The position numbers were made by a program, and so were the translations under genes. A DNA stretch of 64,000 nt from Thalassobacillus sp. CUG 92003 (GTDB lineage Bacteria > Bacillota > Bacilli > Bacillales > Halobacillaceae): the NCBI RefSeq assembly GCF_013618635.1, contig NZ_JABLSJ010000004.1, positions 186,001 through 250,000 on the forward strand, read 5' to 3'. Within the stretch, counting starts at the first letter, position 1. Each line of letters starts with the position of its first letter. Below are positions 17,811 to 27,893 of this stretch, in pieces. The notes under the pieces were generated by a model. It saw nothing but the letters and a program-made list of their open reading frames with translations. It was not told the DNA's origin and made no database searches.

Positions 17811-17925
17811 TGGCTGGGAAAACGGATCGCTTTCCGTGGGCATGGGGTGAGCTTCCTCAGGCTACGCCTTGCGGGATCTCACCGCTCATGTTATTCCCAC
17901 AGGAGTCTCACCGTTTTCCCATCCA
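17811..17925. repeat. Large imperfect palindrome, CTGGGAAAACGG... family
   Basis: Left arm GGCTGGGAAAACGGATCGCT, then TTCCGTGGGCATGGGGTGAG; the right arm descends through CTCACCGCTCATG, ending CTCACCGTTTTCCC. The two arms can fold into one long stem. It is related to the elements at 26204-26377 and 44264-44298. Confidence 0.65.
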
Positions 17926-18017
17926 CCATACAATCATAAGGTGCTCGAAACGACCTTCCGTAACAGGAGCTTTTACTGAAAAAGTTTTCTTACGCGTGAT
18001 TATATGTGCTATCGGTT

Positions 18018-18064
18018 CCCTATAGGCAGATGCGCAACCAAGTGATTTCGAGAAGCCTATAGGG
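18018..18064. repeat. Hairpin CCCTATAGGC ... GCCTATAGGG
   Basis: Perfect 10-bp arms lie around a loop of about 27 bases. It is the outer boundary of the next structured unit inside the 818-bp element. Confidence 0.55.
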
Positions 18065-18066
18065 CA

Positions 18067-18384
18067 AGGACCGTTGGGGAAGGGTGAGACTCCCCTTTGA
18101 AAGCGGAGGTGTCTTGGTCAGCGGCGTATGGACTGGACTGAGCTGTAGGAGATAAAGGAAACACGAAGAACGACGTGATTCGATGTTGACTTATCGTACA
18201 GAAGCGAGGGAAGTCTCACTAGCCGCTAGACGCCGTAGCTGGATAGGTCAAATAAGGCAACCCTTTGATCTAGAGGGCAAAACCCTATAATTTAGAAGGA
18301 GCAAGGCAAGACCCCGGAAGGCGAAGCCTGAGGAGGCTTGCCAGTTCCCCCGCAGGAAAGCGAATCCTTCCCCAACGGCCTTAC
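18067..18384. repeat. About 318-bp structured unit bounded by GACCGTTGGGGAAGG arms
   Basis: GACCGTTGGGGAAGG at 18069 is mirrored by CCTTCCCCAACGG at 18366. Inside the right arm is a half copy of the palindromic family (AAGACCCCGG...GGAGGCTTGCC...CCCGCAGGAAAGCG). Between the arms lie about 200 bases (18097-18300) with no coding potential but several short complementary segments, for example AGCGGCG near 18120 and AGCCGCT near 18221. It could be transcribed into a folded RNA. Confidence 0.5.
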
Positions 18385-18395
18385 ACTTCCACAAA

Positions 18396-18455
18396 TATCT
18401 CGAAATCGAGTCTTACAGAAGTCTGCCCTTTAGCAAAAGACTCCGTTTCGAGATA
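18396..18455. repeat. Terminal hairpin TATCTCGAAATCGAGTCTT ... AAGACTCCGTTTCGAGATA
   Basis: The arms pair over about 18 bp with two mismatches around a 22-base loop, close to the right end of the 818-bp element. The right arm is copy 2 of the 16-bp repeat. Confidence 0.65.
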
Positions 18456-18640
18456 AATATCCACTTCAATATCAATAACAAAATTTAACAAAGCCATTTT
18501 ATTAGACTATCGTTCATATATTTAAAGACTTAAAGGATTCCAAGTCATCCTTCCCCCACTATCTCGAAGCATCCAATGCCAATTAAGCTCCCCTACCCTA
18601 TCACTCTTGGCCTAGGGTAAAACGATTCTCACGCTTTTCT

Positions 18641-20482
18641 CTACATAACCCGCTTGAACATCTTTTCCATTTCATAAGTGGAAAAAGAAACGATGATCGG
18701 ACGACCATGCGGACAGGTGAAAGGATCTGTTGAACGCCGAAGCTCTTCAAGTAAAACCTGCATATCCTGATGATTCAAATAATGATTCGCTTTGATCGAG
18801 CGCTTGCACGACATTAAAATCGCAGCTTCTTCTCTGAGCTTATGAACATCGATCCGGTCCTCCGCCATCAATTGATCAATCATATCCTGAATGACCTCTT
18901 GCTCAAAGTCTTTTGGAAACCATTGCGGATGCGAGCTCACCCGATAACTCTTGTCGCCAAAGGGCTCTAAAAACACACCGATACGGTGCAGTTCATCTTT
19001 GTATTCTTCGATCTTTAAAGCTTCCTGTTTGGAAAATTCAAATGTCATCGGGACCAACAGTTCCTGTACTTCAGGTTCAATCTCACCGATTTTTTCTTTA
19101 TAAAATTCGTATTTAATCCGCTCCTGGGCCGCATGTTGATCAACAATATAAAACCCTGTTTCGTTTTGAGCGAGTATATAAGTGCCATGAAGCTGGCCAA
19201 TCGGATACATAGCAGGCACCCGATCCTGATCTGTTATAGAGTCATCAGTTGAAGCTTCGTGATAGGAAGATATAAGGCGCTCCGGTTCTGACTCATGGTC
19301 TGATGCATGAGTGGACGGCACGAATTCTGCGTTAGGGAGACTGGGGTGAGATGCTGGAGCAACTTGTTCGTGCGATTCTCTCACGTGTTGTTGCTCAGGC
19401 TTCTCACTTTCCTGCTGTAAGGCAAAGCTGTACTGTACCTGGCGGTCAGACTTACCATGATTTGAAGTCGGCGGCTTGTCATATTCCGGTATGAGCGTTT
19501 CTTGCCGAAATGCATCCCTAATTGCGTTTTCAGTCAGCTCAAATAATTCTTTTTCTTTACTGAACCTTACCTCAAGCTTAGCTGGATGAACATTGACATC
19601 TACAAGAATGGGGGCCATTTCCACATTCAATACGACCAGCGGATAACGCCCGATAGGGAGCAGCGTATGATAGCCTTTGAGAATGGCTTTGTTCAACGCT
19701 ACATTTTTGATATACCGTTGGTTGATCATCGTCGTCATGTAACTTCTGGACGCACGGGTGATCTCTGGTTTTGCTATATAGCCTGTTAATTTAAAATCAT
19801 GGTCCTCCCGCGTCACCGGTATCATTTTTCGAGCGACGCCCGCTCCATAAATTTGGGCGATCACTTGAAGCAAATCACCTCTTCCGGATGTTTGAAATAA
19901 TTGTTTGTCATTATGGGTGCACGAAAATTTTACATCAGGATAAGCAAGAGCCATACGATTCAGTACGTCTGTAATATGGCCAAGCTCAGTATGAATGGTT
20001 TTCATATACTTCAAGCGCGCCGGGGTATTGAAAAACAAATCATTGACGGTGATTTCTGTCCCCTGCCGAGCATCACTTTTATCCTTTTGCATAAGCTTAC
20101 CGCCTTCAAGCTCTAATTGGGTGCCGGCCTCATTTCCCGGAGACGTTTTGATAGACAGTCGGCTTACACCAGCGATACTGGCTAAGGCTTCGCCACGAAA
20201 GCCTAAGGTGGCGACATGAAACAAATCGTTCTCATCCCTGATTTTACTGGTGGCATGGCGGAAAAAAGAACGCTCGCAATCGTCTTCACGCATGCCTTCA
20301 CCGTTATCTGTAACACTTAACTGTTGGAGCCCTGCTTCATATAAATCAACCTTCACCCACGTACTGTTCGCATCGATGCTGTTCTCGACGAGTTCTTTCA
20401 CAACCGAGGCAGGTCGTTCGACCACTTCCCCTGCGGCGATCTTGTTAGAAAGATGATCAGGCATGAGCTGGATGCGCGCCAC
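18641..20482 (-). CDS. mutL: DNA mismatch repair protein MutL
   Basis: A 613-residue MutL that couples MutS mismatch recognition to strand removal. The N-terminal GHKL ATPase has [26 protein letters not shown] and [10 protein letters not shown] variable linker follows, then the C-terminal dimerisation/endonuclease part with DQHAAQERI(KYE) and the CPHGRP motif near the end, a zinc-site element of endonuclease-type MutL. I start at GTG 20482, 8 nt after GGAGG, because this gives the family N-terminus [19 protein letters not shown]. The longer frame to 20536 overlaps mutS. It lies 13 bp behind mutS in the mutSL operon. Confidence 0.95.
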   Translation of the reverse strand: MARIQLMPDHLSNKIAAGEVVERPASVVKELVENSIDANSTWVKVDLYEAGLQQLSVTDNGEGMREDDCERSFFRHATSKIRDENDLFHVATLGFRGEALASIAGVSRLSIKTSPGNEAGTQLELEGGKLMQKDKSDARQGTEITVNDLFFNTPARLKYMKTIHTELGHITDVLNRMALAYPDVKFSCTHNDKQLFQTSGRGDLLQVIAQIYGAGVARKMIPVTREDHDFKLTGYIAKPEITRASRSYMTTMINQRYIKNVALNKAILKGYHTLLPIGRYPLVVLNVEMAPILVDVNVHPAKLEVRFSKEKELFELTENAIRDAFRQETLIPEYDKPPTSNHGKSDRQVQYSFALQQESEKPEQQHVRESHEQVAPASHPSLPNAEFVPSTHASDHESEPERLISSYHEASTDDSITDQDRVPAMYPIGQLHGTYILAQNETGFYIVDQHAAQERIKYEFYKEKIGEIEPEVQELLVPMTFEFSKQEALKIEEYKDELHRIGVFLEPFGDKSYRVSSHPQWFPKDFEQEVIQDMIDQLMAEDRIDVHKLREEAAILMSCKRSIKANHYLNHQDMQVLLEELRRSTDPFTCPHGRPIIVSFSTYEMEKMFKRVM

Positions 20483-20495
20483 TTCGACCACCTCC

Positions 20496-23066
20496 TCATT
20501 TTGAATTGGCTTCTTTTTGAAGCCGGTATAATTCATTCATGGCTTCCATCGGCGTCATTTCCATTAAATTGAGCGATTGTAAATGCTTATCAATCTGTGA
20601 CGTTTGCTGCTTTGCCGGCTTGGGGACGTCCTCTTTGAACATCGTCATCTGCTCGGCTATCCCTTCATCATCTTGCGTATGCACTTGTTGCCGGGCTGAC
20701 TCTTTCTCAAATTGCTGCAAGAGTTCTGTGGCCCGGGCGATCAACGTATCGGGTAAATCCGCTAATTGAGCCACATGGATGCCGTAACTTTCATCAGCTG
20801 CTCCTTCTTGGATTTGATGAAGAAAAACGACCTTTCCCTCATATTCCTCGGCTCTGACGTGAATATTCCTCAACCGCTGGAGATGGTCAGACAAACCGGT
20901 CAATTCATGGTAATGCGTGGAGAACAGTGTTTTAGCACGAATGTGTTCATGGATATGTTCAACAATAGCCTGTGCTAATGCCATGCCGTCGTAGGTGCTC
21001 GTCCCCCTGCCGATTTCATCCAGTAGAATCATACTATTTTCAGTAGCATGGGAAAGGGCATGTTTAGCTTCAAGCATCTCCACCATAAACGTACTTTGCC
21101 CTGAAACGAGATCATCTGCTGCCCCTATTCGGGTAAAGACTTGATCGAAAACTGGAATGGATGCGCTGGTGCACGGGACGAAACACCCAATTTGGGCCAT
21201 GATCGCTGTCAAAGCTAATTGCCGCATATATGTGCTTTTACCTGACATATTCGGCCCTGTAATCAATAATAGATCAGAAGATTCGTCCATTAACACGTCA
21301 TTAGGCACAAAAGAGGCATCGTTCATAACGCGTTCCACAACCGGGTGACGACCTTGTTCGATGTTAATGGTTCGAGCTTGATTGAAGGTGGGCTGCACAT
21401 AGTCATGCTGATCGGCCACCTCCGCAAACCCTTGTAATACGTCAAGCTGACTGATGGAAGCCGCTAAATGCTGCAAAGAGCTGATATAGGATTTTACGTA
21501 TTCTCGTATTTCCAGGAAAAGTTCGTATTCGAGTTGGACGATCTTGTCTTCCGCTTCGAGAATAAGCGATTCTTTCTCTTTCAACTCCGGTGTTATAAAA
21601 CGTTCTGCATTCGTCAGCGTTTGTTTTCGTTCATAACGCCCTTCTGGTAAGTAGCGCAAATTCGCTTTGGTCACTTCGATATAATAACCAAACACACGAT
21701 TGAAGCCGACTTTAAGCGATTTGATATTCGTTGCCTGCCGTTCTTTCTGTTCGAGTTCAGCAATCCATTGCTTCCCATTTTTCGTGGCACTGCGATACTC
21801 ATCGAGCTGTGCATGGAATCGATCTTTGATCAGCCCACCTTCTTTAATGGTCACCGGCGGCTGGTCGTGGATACTGTCTTCTAAATATCGTGCCAGTGAT
21901 TCCAACGACTCAATGGATTGAGCGATCGCCTTGATGTCCGGGTGCTCAAATTTCATCAGTGTCTCGCGTATCATCGGGATTTCCTGTAATGACTGCTTGA
22001 GTTGCAGCAAATCCCGGGCATTGACATTTCCAAAGGCGATCCGGCCTGCCAATCGTTCCAGATCATAGACAGATTTCAATTGTTGACGCAGCTCGTCCCT
22101 CTCAAGAAATTGCCCGAGAAACCCTTCGACCTGACGATGACGTCGTTCAATTTCGGTCTGACTCAATAACGGGCGCTCCAGCCATTTTTTCAACTGCCGC
22201 GCTCCCATTGAGGTCACTGTCGCATCAATGACCCAAAGCAAACTTCCCGCCCGTCCTTGCTTCCGGATGGTCTCCATGATTTCTAAATTACGCTTCGTGT
22301 ACATGTCCAAGGTCATAAAATGATTCAACTCAATGATGGTGACAGGACGTAAATGATCTAGCGTTCGTTTCTGCGTTGTTTGAATATAATTAAACAGCCG
22401 GCCAAATCCTATTTTATATTTATCCTGGTGAAGGTGGACACATAAATGCTCAAAAGCTGGGTCGATCTCCACCTCCTCTTGAAACGACACCGTATATCCT
22501 AATCGATCTCTCAAGGTCACTTGCCAGTCTTCAGCGAAATCAGGAGCCACAACCACTTCCTTAACCGGACGGTTGTATAATTCCCCTAGGACAGCGTCCC
22601 AGCCATCAGGAATGAACGCAATGGTGTTTTCCCCGGTCGTCAAATCGTTATATGCCACAGTAAACGTTCCATCATTAAAGGAGGTGACACTCGCTAGGTA
22701 GTTATTTTCCTTTTCTTCGAGCATACTGCCTTCCATCACCGTGCCTGGTGTAATCAGCTGAACGACTTCGCGCTTGACAACTCCTTTAGCTTCTTTAGGG
22801 TCCTCTACTTGTTCACATATCGCTACTTTATAACCTCGTTCGATCAATTGTTTTATGTAATTTTCAGCCGAATGATAAGGAACGCCGCACATCGGCACGT
22901 CTCCCCCGTCCCGGCTAGTGAGCGTAATCTCAAGTTCCTGGGCAGCTTGCAAAGCGTCATCGTAAAACATTTCATAAAAGTCGCCTAAACGAAAAAATAA
23001 AAAAGCATCCTGATGCTCGGATTTAATTGATATGTACTGCTGCATCATAGGTGTGTGTTGAGCCAT
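20496..23066 (-). CDS. mutS: DNA mismatch repair protein MutS
   Basis: An 856-residue mismatch-recognition ATPase. The N-terminal mismatch-binding domain has [15 protein letters not shown], whose phenylalanine stacks on the mispaired base, followed by the connector and clamp domains. The C-terminal ABC-type ATPase contains [14 protein letters not shown] (around residue 600), the [12 protein letters not shown](Y)DG Walker B block and FSTHYHEL. The start at 23066 follows GGAGG and gives the usual N-terminus; an in-frame start 19 codons upstream has no family support. It is the first gene of mutSL, 155 bp behind cotE and beyond cotE's terminator. Confidence 0.97.
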   Translation of the reverse strand: MAQHTPMMQQYISIKSEHQDAFLFFRLGDFYEMFYDDALQAAQELEITLTSRDGGDVPMCGVPYHSAENYIKQLIERGYKVAICEQVEDPKEAKGVVKREVVQLITPGTVMEGSMLEEKENNYLASVTSFNDGTFTVAYNDLTTGENTIAFIPDGWDAVLGELYNRPVKEVVVAPDFAEDWQVTLRDRLGYTVSFQEEVEIDPAFEHLCVHLHQDKYKIGFGRLFNYIQTTQKRTLDHLRPVTIIELNHFMTLDMYTKRNLEIMETIRKQGRAGSLLWVIDATVTSMGARQLKKWLERPLLSQTEIERRHRQVEGFLGQFLERDELRQQLKSVYDLERLAGRIAFGNVNARDLLQLKQSLQEIPMIRETLMKFEHPDIKAIAQSIESLESLARYLEDSIHDQPPVTIKEGGLIKDRFHAQLDEYRSATKNGKQWIAELEQKERQATNIKSLKVGFNRVFGYYIEVTKANLRYLPEGRYERKQTLTNAERFITPELKEKESLILEAEDKIVQLEYELFLEIREYVKSYISSLQHLAASISQLDVLQGFAEVADQHDYVQPTFNQARTINIEQGRHPVVERVMNDASFVPNDVLMDESSDLLLITGPNMSGKSTYMRQLALTAIMAQIGCFVPCTSASIPVFDQVFTRIGAADDLVSGQSTFMVEMLEAKHALSHATENSMILLDEIGRGTSTYDGMALAQAIVEHIHEHIRAKTLFSTHYHELTGLSDHLQRLRNIHVRAEEYEGKVVFLHQIQEGAADESYGIHVAQLADLPDTLIARATELLQQFEKESARQQVHTQDDEGIAEQMTMFKEDVPKPAKQQTSQIDKHLQSLNLMEMTPMEAMNELYRLQKEANSK

Positions 23067-23177
23067 AAAATAATCCTCCAAAACTTTCGATTTACGTGTT
23101 AGGCAGTAGGAACTGTCGTTCACATTAGATGCCTACATTATAGCACAGACCCCGCTTCCCCTTTAACTGACATGCCC

Positions 23178-23213
23178 AAAAAAAAATCCTTGCTGAGGCG
23201 AAACAGCAAGGAC
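23178..23213 (-). terminator. Terminator after cotE
   Basis: On the minus strand TCCTTGCTG pairs with CAGCAAGGA around an 8-base loop, followed by a run of nine T. Confidence 0.85.
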
Positions 23214-23221
23214 GCATGTAT

Positions 23222-23776
23222 TTAATCATGTTTATTATCCAAAAAATCTGGATCAATTTCAGAAAAGTCGTCATCTGATAAATCAAAATCCCAATCCTCA
23301 TCTTGTTTACACCCTTTAGGGTTCACTTTTACACAAAGTTTTGTTTCGCCTATAACGTCTACAATAAACTCGCGTTCAACTTCCACCGTAATTTTTTGCC
23401 CCTGTGCTGTGATTTTACACTCGAGACAGTTAGGCTGTTGAACGACTTTGGCAACGACTTCCAGCTCGTCATTAATGCAGTTTTCGTCTTTTATAGACAA
23501 AGGAACATGGTCACAGTAATTGACACGTTCAGTCACAACTTCCGTTTTTGTATTATCGTTATAGGAATACCAGACGTTGACATCATAACTGCCTGAGACT
23601 TCTACGTGATCTCCTTTTTTCTTGGCGTGATAAATGTGGTTAATCACCCAACAGCCAAGAATACTTGTTGGACGGTGTGTTGGACTGATCGTGTGCGAAG
23701 CTTCCGTGAATTTTTTTCCTTTTCCGCAGACGGCTTTGGTGATGATTTCACGATACTCCTGGTCAAAGAATGACAT
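23222..23776 (-). CDS. cotE: Outer spore coat morphogenetic protein CotE
   Basis: A 184-residue protein that directs assembly of the outer spore coat in the mother cell. Family features are the start FFDQEYREIITKAVCGKGKKF, the PTHRPTSILGCWVINH segment and a strongly acidic C-terminus (DWDFDLSDDDFSEIDPDFL). It lies between ricA and mutS as in B. subtilis, and is closed by its own terminator. No clear sigma-E or sigma-K promoter could be fixed by eye. Confidence 0.95.
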   Translation of the reverse strand: MSFFDQEYREIITKAVCGKGKKFTEASHTISPTHRPTSILGCWVINHIYHAKKKGDHVEVSGSYDVNVWYSYNDNTKTEVVTERVNYCDHVPLSIKDENCINDELEVVAKVVQQPNCLECKITAQGQKITVEVEREFIVDVIGETKLCVKVNPKGCKQDEDWDFDLSDDDFSEIDPDFLDNKHD

Positions 23777-23911
23777 ATCATCTAAAACCTCCTTATCCTA
23801 CTGACCATCCTATGCCCAGATTAGGCGTTTGGTGCATAGTGGTCATTACAAAATAAAAATGATTGATGAGGACTTTAGTTCATTCTATGCAAGAGCCCAG
23901 CTGATTGTACG

Positions 23912-23950
23912 AAAAAAATCACTGAACGTAAAAAAACGTCCAGTGATTCT
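23912..23950 (-). terminator. Terminator after ricA
   Basis: On the minus strand AATCACTG pairs with CAGTGATT around an ACGT-rich loop, followed by a run of seven T. Confidence 0.8.
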
Positions 23951-23958
23951 TTAAACTT

Positions 23959-24384
23959 TTAATGGTCACAGGCGCCGTTGGCCTGTTTTGAACCTGTTTC
24001 ACCTTTTAATAAATCGCCGCCGGTGGAACGAATGACTTCATTCGTAACTTCACGCGAAATGGTATTAGATACCATTTGTAAAATATCATTGATAACCATC
24101 TGTGAATCTTTGAATTCACTGACGATAGGGATGCCATCAAGCTCTTCTTGTAAGCGATCGATCTCTTTTTCCACTTTTTCAAGTGCTTCGGTTTTGCCGT
24201 AGGCTTGAAAATTGACCGCTTGTTTTTGTAACGCTTTGATGCGTTGGATATTATCCTGAATTTTTTGATTGTCATTGATTTTGGCTTCGAGTTGCTTGAA
24301 GCGATCAATTTCTTCAATGTTAGCCATCATTTTAGCCAATTTTTCAGCTTCTTCCACTACTTGTTTACGTGTATATTCTGCCAT
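23959..24384 (-). CDS. ricA: RicA (YmcA), RNase Y specificity/regulatory factor
   Basis: A 141-residue, mostly helical protein of the YmcA/YlbF family. RicA acts with RicF and RicT to steer RNase Y and to affect sporulation, competence and biofilm decisions. The helical core is at about 1-115 (YTRKQVVEEAEKLAKMM...ELDGIPIVSEFKDSQMVIND). The tail GGDLLKGETGSK matches the family, and one cysteine is near the C-terminus. It is separated by a single base from the miaB stop codon and so is co-transcribed with it, the order known from B. subtilis. Its partner RNase Y is encoded at 33279. Confidence 0.92.
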   Translation of the reverse strand: MAEYTRKQVVEEAEKLAKMMANIEEIDRFKQLEAKINDNQKIQDNIQRIKALQKQAVNFQAYGKTEALEKVEKEIDRLQEELDGIPIVSEFKDSQMVINDILQMVSNTISREVTNEVIRSTGGDLLKGETGSKQANGACDH

Positions 24385-24385
24385 A

Positions 24386-25957
24386 TCACTTCACCTCTGC
24401 CGCTTCTTCTACCATTTCGCCATCAAGCGTCCAGGTTTTTGTATTTGTAATCTTTACTTTAACGATTTGGCCGATAGCTGATTTAGAACCTCGGAAATTA
24501 ACCAGTTTGTTCCGTTCTGTATAGCCGGCCAGTACCTCGCTGTTATTTTTGCTTTCTCCCTCAACAAGAACATTGACAACCTCACCTTGATATTTTTCCA
24601 TCGTCTCGGCGGATTGTTTGTTGATTAAATCATTTAAGCGATGGAGACGTTCTTTTTTGACGTCCATCGGAATGTTATCCTGCATTTTGGCCGCAGGCGT
24701 TCCTTCCCGAGGAGAATAGATAAAGGTATAGGCACTTTCAAAACCTACTTCCTCAACTAATGACAACGTTTCTTCAAACTGCTCTTCCGTTTCATTAGGA
24801 AAGCCGACAATGATATCCGTGGTTAAAGTAGCATTCGGCATGGCCGTGCGGATTTTATCCACAAGCTCTAAATAGCGTTCCCGGGTGTACTTTCTCGCCA
24901 TAATTTTAAGGACAGCAGAGCTCCCGGATTGAACAGGCAGATGGATATGGTCAAGCATGTTACCGCCTTTTGCCAACACTTCAATCAAGCGATCATCAAA
25001 ATCACGAGGATGAGATGTTGTAAAGCGGACACGCGGAATATCGATTTTTCGCAATTCATCCATCAGATCCCCAAGGCCATAGTCAAAATCAAAATCTTTG
25101 CCGTACGCGTTGACGTTTTGGCCAAGCAAGGTCACTTCTTTATACCCTTGGGCGGCCAAATGGCGCACTTCCTGTATAACATCTTCAGGAAGACGGCTGC
25201 GTTCTTTCCCTCTGGTATAAGGCACGATGCAATACGTGCAGAACTTGTCACACCCGTACATAATGTTGACCCAGGCTTTAATATTACCTTTTCGGGAGCG
25301 GGGAAGATTCTCTATGATATCCCCTTCCTTAGACCAAACTTCTACGACCATTTCTTTCCCGAACATCGCCTCTTTGACTAGATGAGGCAGCCGATGGATA
25401 TTATGTGTACCGAAAATCATATCTACGAAAGGATGCTTTTTAAGAATACGATTAACCACGGATTCCTCTTGAGACATGCACCCGCATACCCCGAGGATCA
25501 AATCAGGGTTCTCCCGTTTCAATGATTTCAGATGACCAAGTTCCCCGAACACTTTATTTTCAGCGTTCTCGCGAATGGCACACGTGTTCAACAAGATGAT
25601 ATCCGCTTCTTTTGTATCAGAAGTCGACGTGTAGCCCATTTCTTCAAACAAACCGGCCATGACTTCCGTGTCATGTTCGTTCATTTGGCAGCCATAAGTA
25701 CGAATCATGTATTTCTGACCGTCTCCGACATTCTGCATCTCTTCCGGAATGGTATAGTCATAATGAATCTCGACATCTTCTTTACCGCGTTTTTTAGCTG
25801 ATTTTAAAGAAGGTGGTTCATAGGTTGTTTCAAAATATTTCACAAAATCATCACTGCTTGTCTGTTTCAGTCGTTCAAGGTTATCCGTTTCGGATTTTAT
25901 GTCCGATGGCTCTCCTTGACGAATGCGTGACGCTTCTTGCCGCTGTTGTTCGTTCAT
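24386..25957 (-). CDS. miaB: tRNA-2-methylthio-N6-dimethylallyladenosine synthase MiaB
   Basis: A 523-residue radical-SAM methylthiotransferase that adds a methylthio group to the i6A37 made by MiaA. Order of domains: an N-terminal UPF0004 domain ([11 protein letters not shown], cluster cysteines also in [10 protein letters not shown] and GCMSQEE), a radical-SAM domain with CDKFCTYC, and a C-terminal TRAM domain ([21 protein letters not shown]). A long N-terminal extension of about 65 residues is typical of Bacillus MiaB. The start at 25957 follows GAAAGGAG; an alternative six codons upstream has a poorer context. Confidence 0.96.
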   Translation of the reverse strand: MNEQQRQEASRIRQGEPSDIKSETDNLERLKQTSSDDFVKYFETTYEPPSLKSAKKRGKEDVEIHYDYTIPEEMQNVGDGQKYMIRTYGCQMNEHDTEVMAGLFEEMGYTSTSDTKEADIILLNTCAIRENAENKVFGELGHLKSLKRENPDLILGVCGCMSQEESVVNRILKKHPFVDMIFGTHNIHRLPHLVKEAMFGKEMVVEVWSKEGDIIENLPRSRKGNIKAWVNIMYGCDKFCTYCIVPYTRGKERSRLPEDVIQEVRHLAAQGYKEVTLLGQNVNAYGKDFDFDYGLGDLMDELRKIDIPRVRFTTSHPRDFDDRLIEVLAKGGNMLDHIHLPVQSGSSAVLKIMARKYTRERYLELVDKIRTAMPNATLTTDIIVGFPNETEEQFEETLSLVEEVGFESAYTFIYSPREGTPAAKMQDNIPMDVKKERLHRLNDLINKQSAETMEKYQGEVVNVLVEGESKNNSEVLAGYTERNKLVNFRGSKSAIGQIVKVKITNTKTWTLDGEMVEEAAEVK

Positions 25958-26687
25958 CAACAGTACTCCTTTCAAGAATAACTATCTAACTTTACTATTA
26001 TATCAAGAATGAAGCCATTTTTTAAGTATGGATCATCAGTCAACGTATATGGAAATAAAAATAGAGCCTCATCAACCTGCTAAAATGAAGAACACTACAC
26101 TCAGTCTTCCTCCATTCCAGCACGGCTAATCAAGCTCTGAGGTCGCTGCACGATCTCTGTTAAATCTCGACGTTTTTATCTAGAAAACTCAACCGGATAT
26201 TATGGGTCCTATACGATATAAGAGGTTGGGTTGGCTGGGAAATAACTCGCTTTCCTGCGGGGGACCGGCAAGCCTCCTCGCTCGCTTCGCTCCCTGTGGG
26301 GTCTTGCCGAGCCCCTTCTCCCGCGGGAGTCTCGTCATTTCCCAGCCAACCCATTTTCATTTTTGGCGAACGGACCCTTCTATAGAGAAAGTATTCGCAA
26401 CTTTGGCGATCTGAGAACCCACTGTTCCCCACCGCCTTAGAAGAGTATCTAACTTAATTGCTTTCAATCCTGCCATACGTCATGTAACTGGGGCTCCATA
26501 ATGCAGACCTTGTATTTAGGGGAATGAGAGCTTGTAAACCGACAGTCTGAAAAGGCTCCCCGCACTCTCGCGTAGCAAGCACCATTCTTTTAGTCTAGAA
26601 ATCGAGGCTCCCCAGTCAACCATCAACCTCCTAATGGAATGAGGCTGTTATGAGCTATCCACACCATTATTTATCGCAACTTACCTA
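25958..26687. other. 730-bp non-coding gap between kbl and miaB
   Basis: No credible gene. A 174-bp palindromic element (26204-26377) fills its centre. Around it are unassigned stretches with a short direct repeat, CATCAACCTGCTAA at 26071 and CATCAACCTCCTAA at 26623. No terminator with a T run is evident directly behind kbl. Confidence 0.5.
26204..26377. repeat. 174-bp palindromic intergenic element
   Basis: It begins GGGTCCT and ends GGACCC. The inner arms GGTTGGCTGGGAAATAAC and CATTTCCCAGCCAACCC form a stem of 15 or more bp, and further inward GGCAAGCCTCCTCGC and its mirror in GGTCTTGCC pair again. The sequence family is shared with 17811-17925, the right half of 18067-18384, 44264-44298 and the fragment at 3745. 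The open frames on both strands here exist only because the palindrome is GC-rich. Confidence 0.75.
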
Positions 26688-27863
26688 TTAAATGACGGAT
26701 AATTTTTTGCCGACTTTTTCAAAGGCATTTAACGCTTCCTGCAATTCTTCCTTGGAATGTTCAGCAGTTACGATGGTCCGAATCCGGCCTTTCCCTTTTG
26801 GAACTGTCGGAAAGACGATCCCTTGAGCGAACACACCTTCGTGGAATAATTCATCGGAAAATTGATGCGTCATTGCATCGTCTCCAATCATCACAGGGGT
26901 GATCGGTGTTTCACTGATACCTGTGTCAAATCCCATATCAGCTAATCCTTGCTTAAAGAATGTCGTATTATCCCAGAGCTTCGTGATCAAATGCTCTTCT
27001 TCCAATAACACATCAATAGCGGCATCATTGGCAGCTGTTACAGCTGGCGGATGAGAGGTGCTGAACAAGAAGGGGCGGCCTTTGTGAATAAGGTATTCTC
27101 TCAGCGTCTGGGTACTGGCGACGTATCCTCCAAGGACACCAATCGCTTTGCTTAACGTACCGACTTGGATGTGCACCCGTCCATCAAGACCGAAATGATT
27201 GACTGTGCCACGCCCGTTGTCCCCGAGCACACCGCTCGCATGAGCGTCGTCGACCATGATCAGGGCGTCGTACTTTTCCGCCAATTCCACGATGTCCTGC
27301 AAGGGGGCGATGTTGCCATCCATTGAGAATACACCATCCGTCACAACAAGACGCGTACGATAATCGCCGGACTCTTTTAACTTTTCTTCCAACGAGGTCA
27401 TATCCGTATGTTTATAAATTTTTCGAGCTGCTTTCGTCAGACGGATCCCGTCGATAATTGAAGCATGGTTCAGTTCATCCGAAATCACCACATCCTCATC
27501 CGTCAAAATAGAAGACAGGATGCCTTGGTTCGTGGTAAACCCTGACTGGAAAACAAGAGCAGCTTCGGTATGCTTGAATTCAGCTAATTTGCGCTCAAAA
27601 CGTTCATGCATGGTTAATGTTCCAGCGATCGTACGCACAGATCCTGTCCCTACTCCAAATTCCTCAGTTGCCTTGTTGGCAGCTTCCTTCATTCGCGGGT
27701 GGGACGTCAATCCCAAATAGTTATTGGAAGAGAGCTGAATGACGTTCTTACCTTTAATCGTGACGCGAGAGCCTTGAGCTGATTCCAACGGGATGAGTTC
27801 ACGAAACGTGCCTTCCTTTTTCATGTCATCCAATTGGGTTTGTAAGTATTCAAAACCTTTCAT
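26688..27863 (-). CDS. kbl: Glycine C-acetyltransferase (2-amino-3-ketobutyrate CoA ligase)
   Basis: A 391-residue PLP enzyme of the alpha-oxoamine synthase family that cleaves 2-amino-3-oxobutyrate with CoA into glycine and acetyl-CoA. Features are [15 protein letters not shown], the nucleotide-like [23 protein letters not shown](LG) with the cofactor aspartate, and [13 protein letters not shown] containing the PLP lysine. GGAGG precedes the ATG. With the upstream tdh (30-bp gap) it forms the threonine-to-glycine pathway. Close relatives BioF/KAS are excluded mainly by the tdh pairing. Confidence 0.95.
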   Translation of the reverse strand: MKGFEYLQTQLDDMKKEGTFRELIPLESAQGSRVTIKGKNVIQLSSNNYLGLTSHPRMKEAANKATEEFGVGTGSVRTIAGTLTMHERFERKLAEFKHTEAALVFQSGFTTNQGILSSILTDEDVVISDELNHASIIDGIRLTKAARKIYKHTDMTSLEEKLKESGDYRTRLVVTDGVFSMDGNIAPLQDIVELAEKYDALIMVDDAHASGVLGDNGRGTVNHFGLDGRVHIQVGTLSKAIGVLGGYVASTQTLREYLIHKGRPFLFSTSHPPAVTAANDAAIDVLLEEEHLITKLWDNTTFFKQGLADMGFDTGISETPITPVMIGDDAMTHQFSDELFHEGVFAQGIVFPTVPKGKGRIRTIVTAEHSKEELQEALNAFEKVGKKLSVI

Positions 27864-27893
27864 ATCATCGCCTCCTAATGAATTGTCATTTTT

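Larger units (their letters stand above)
17678..18495. mobile_element. 818-bp hairpin-rich non-autonomous element (MITE-like)
   Basis: The left end GCTCTGTTAAAGTTTAGTGT is mirrored at the right end, whose reverse complement reads GCTTTGTTAAATTTTGTTAT. Both ends then continue into TTGATA. The 9-bp direct repeat ATTTTATTA flanks the ends exactly (17669-17677 and 18496-18504), as expected for a target-site duplication. The inside holds no credible gene, only hairpins and palindromic repeats described separately. I infer a transposon-like element moved by a transposase encoded elsewhere. The AT-rich target repeat alone would be weak evidence. Confidence 0.65.

Noticed and set aside
17795-18025. 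Open frame inside the 818-bp element
   Set aside because: It runs through the arms of a GC-rich palindrome, has no ribosome binding site and no protein-like composition.
26160-26432. Overlapping open frames on both strands of the kbl-miaB gap
   Set aside because: Both exist only because the 174-bp palindrome lacks stop codons on either strand; the two translations mirror each other and resemble no protein.
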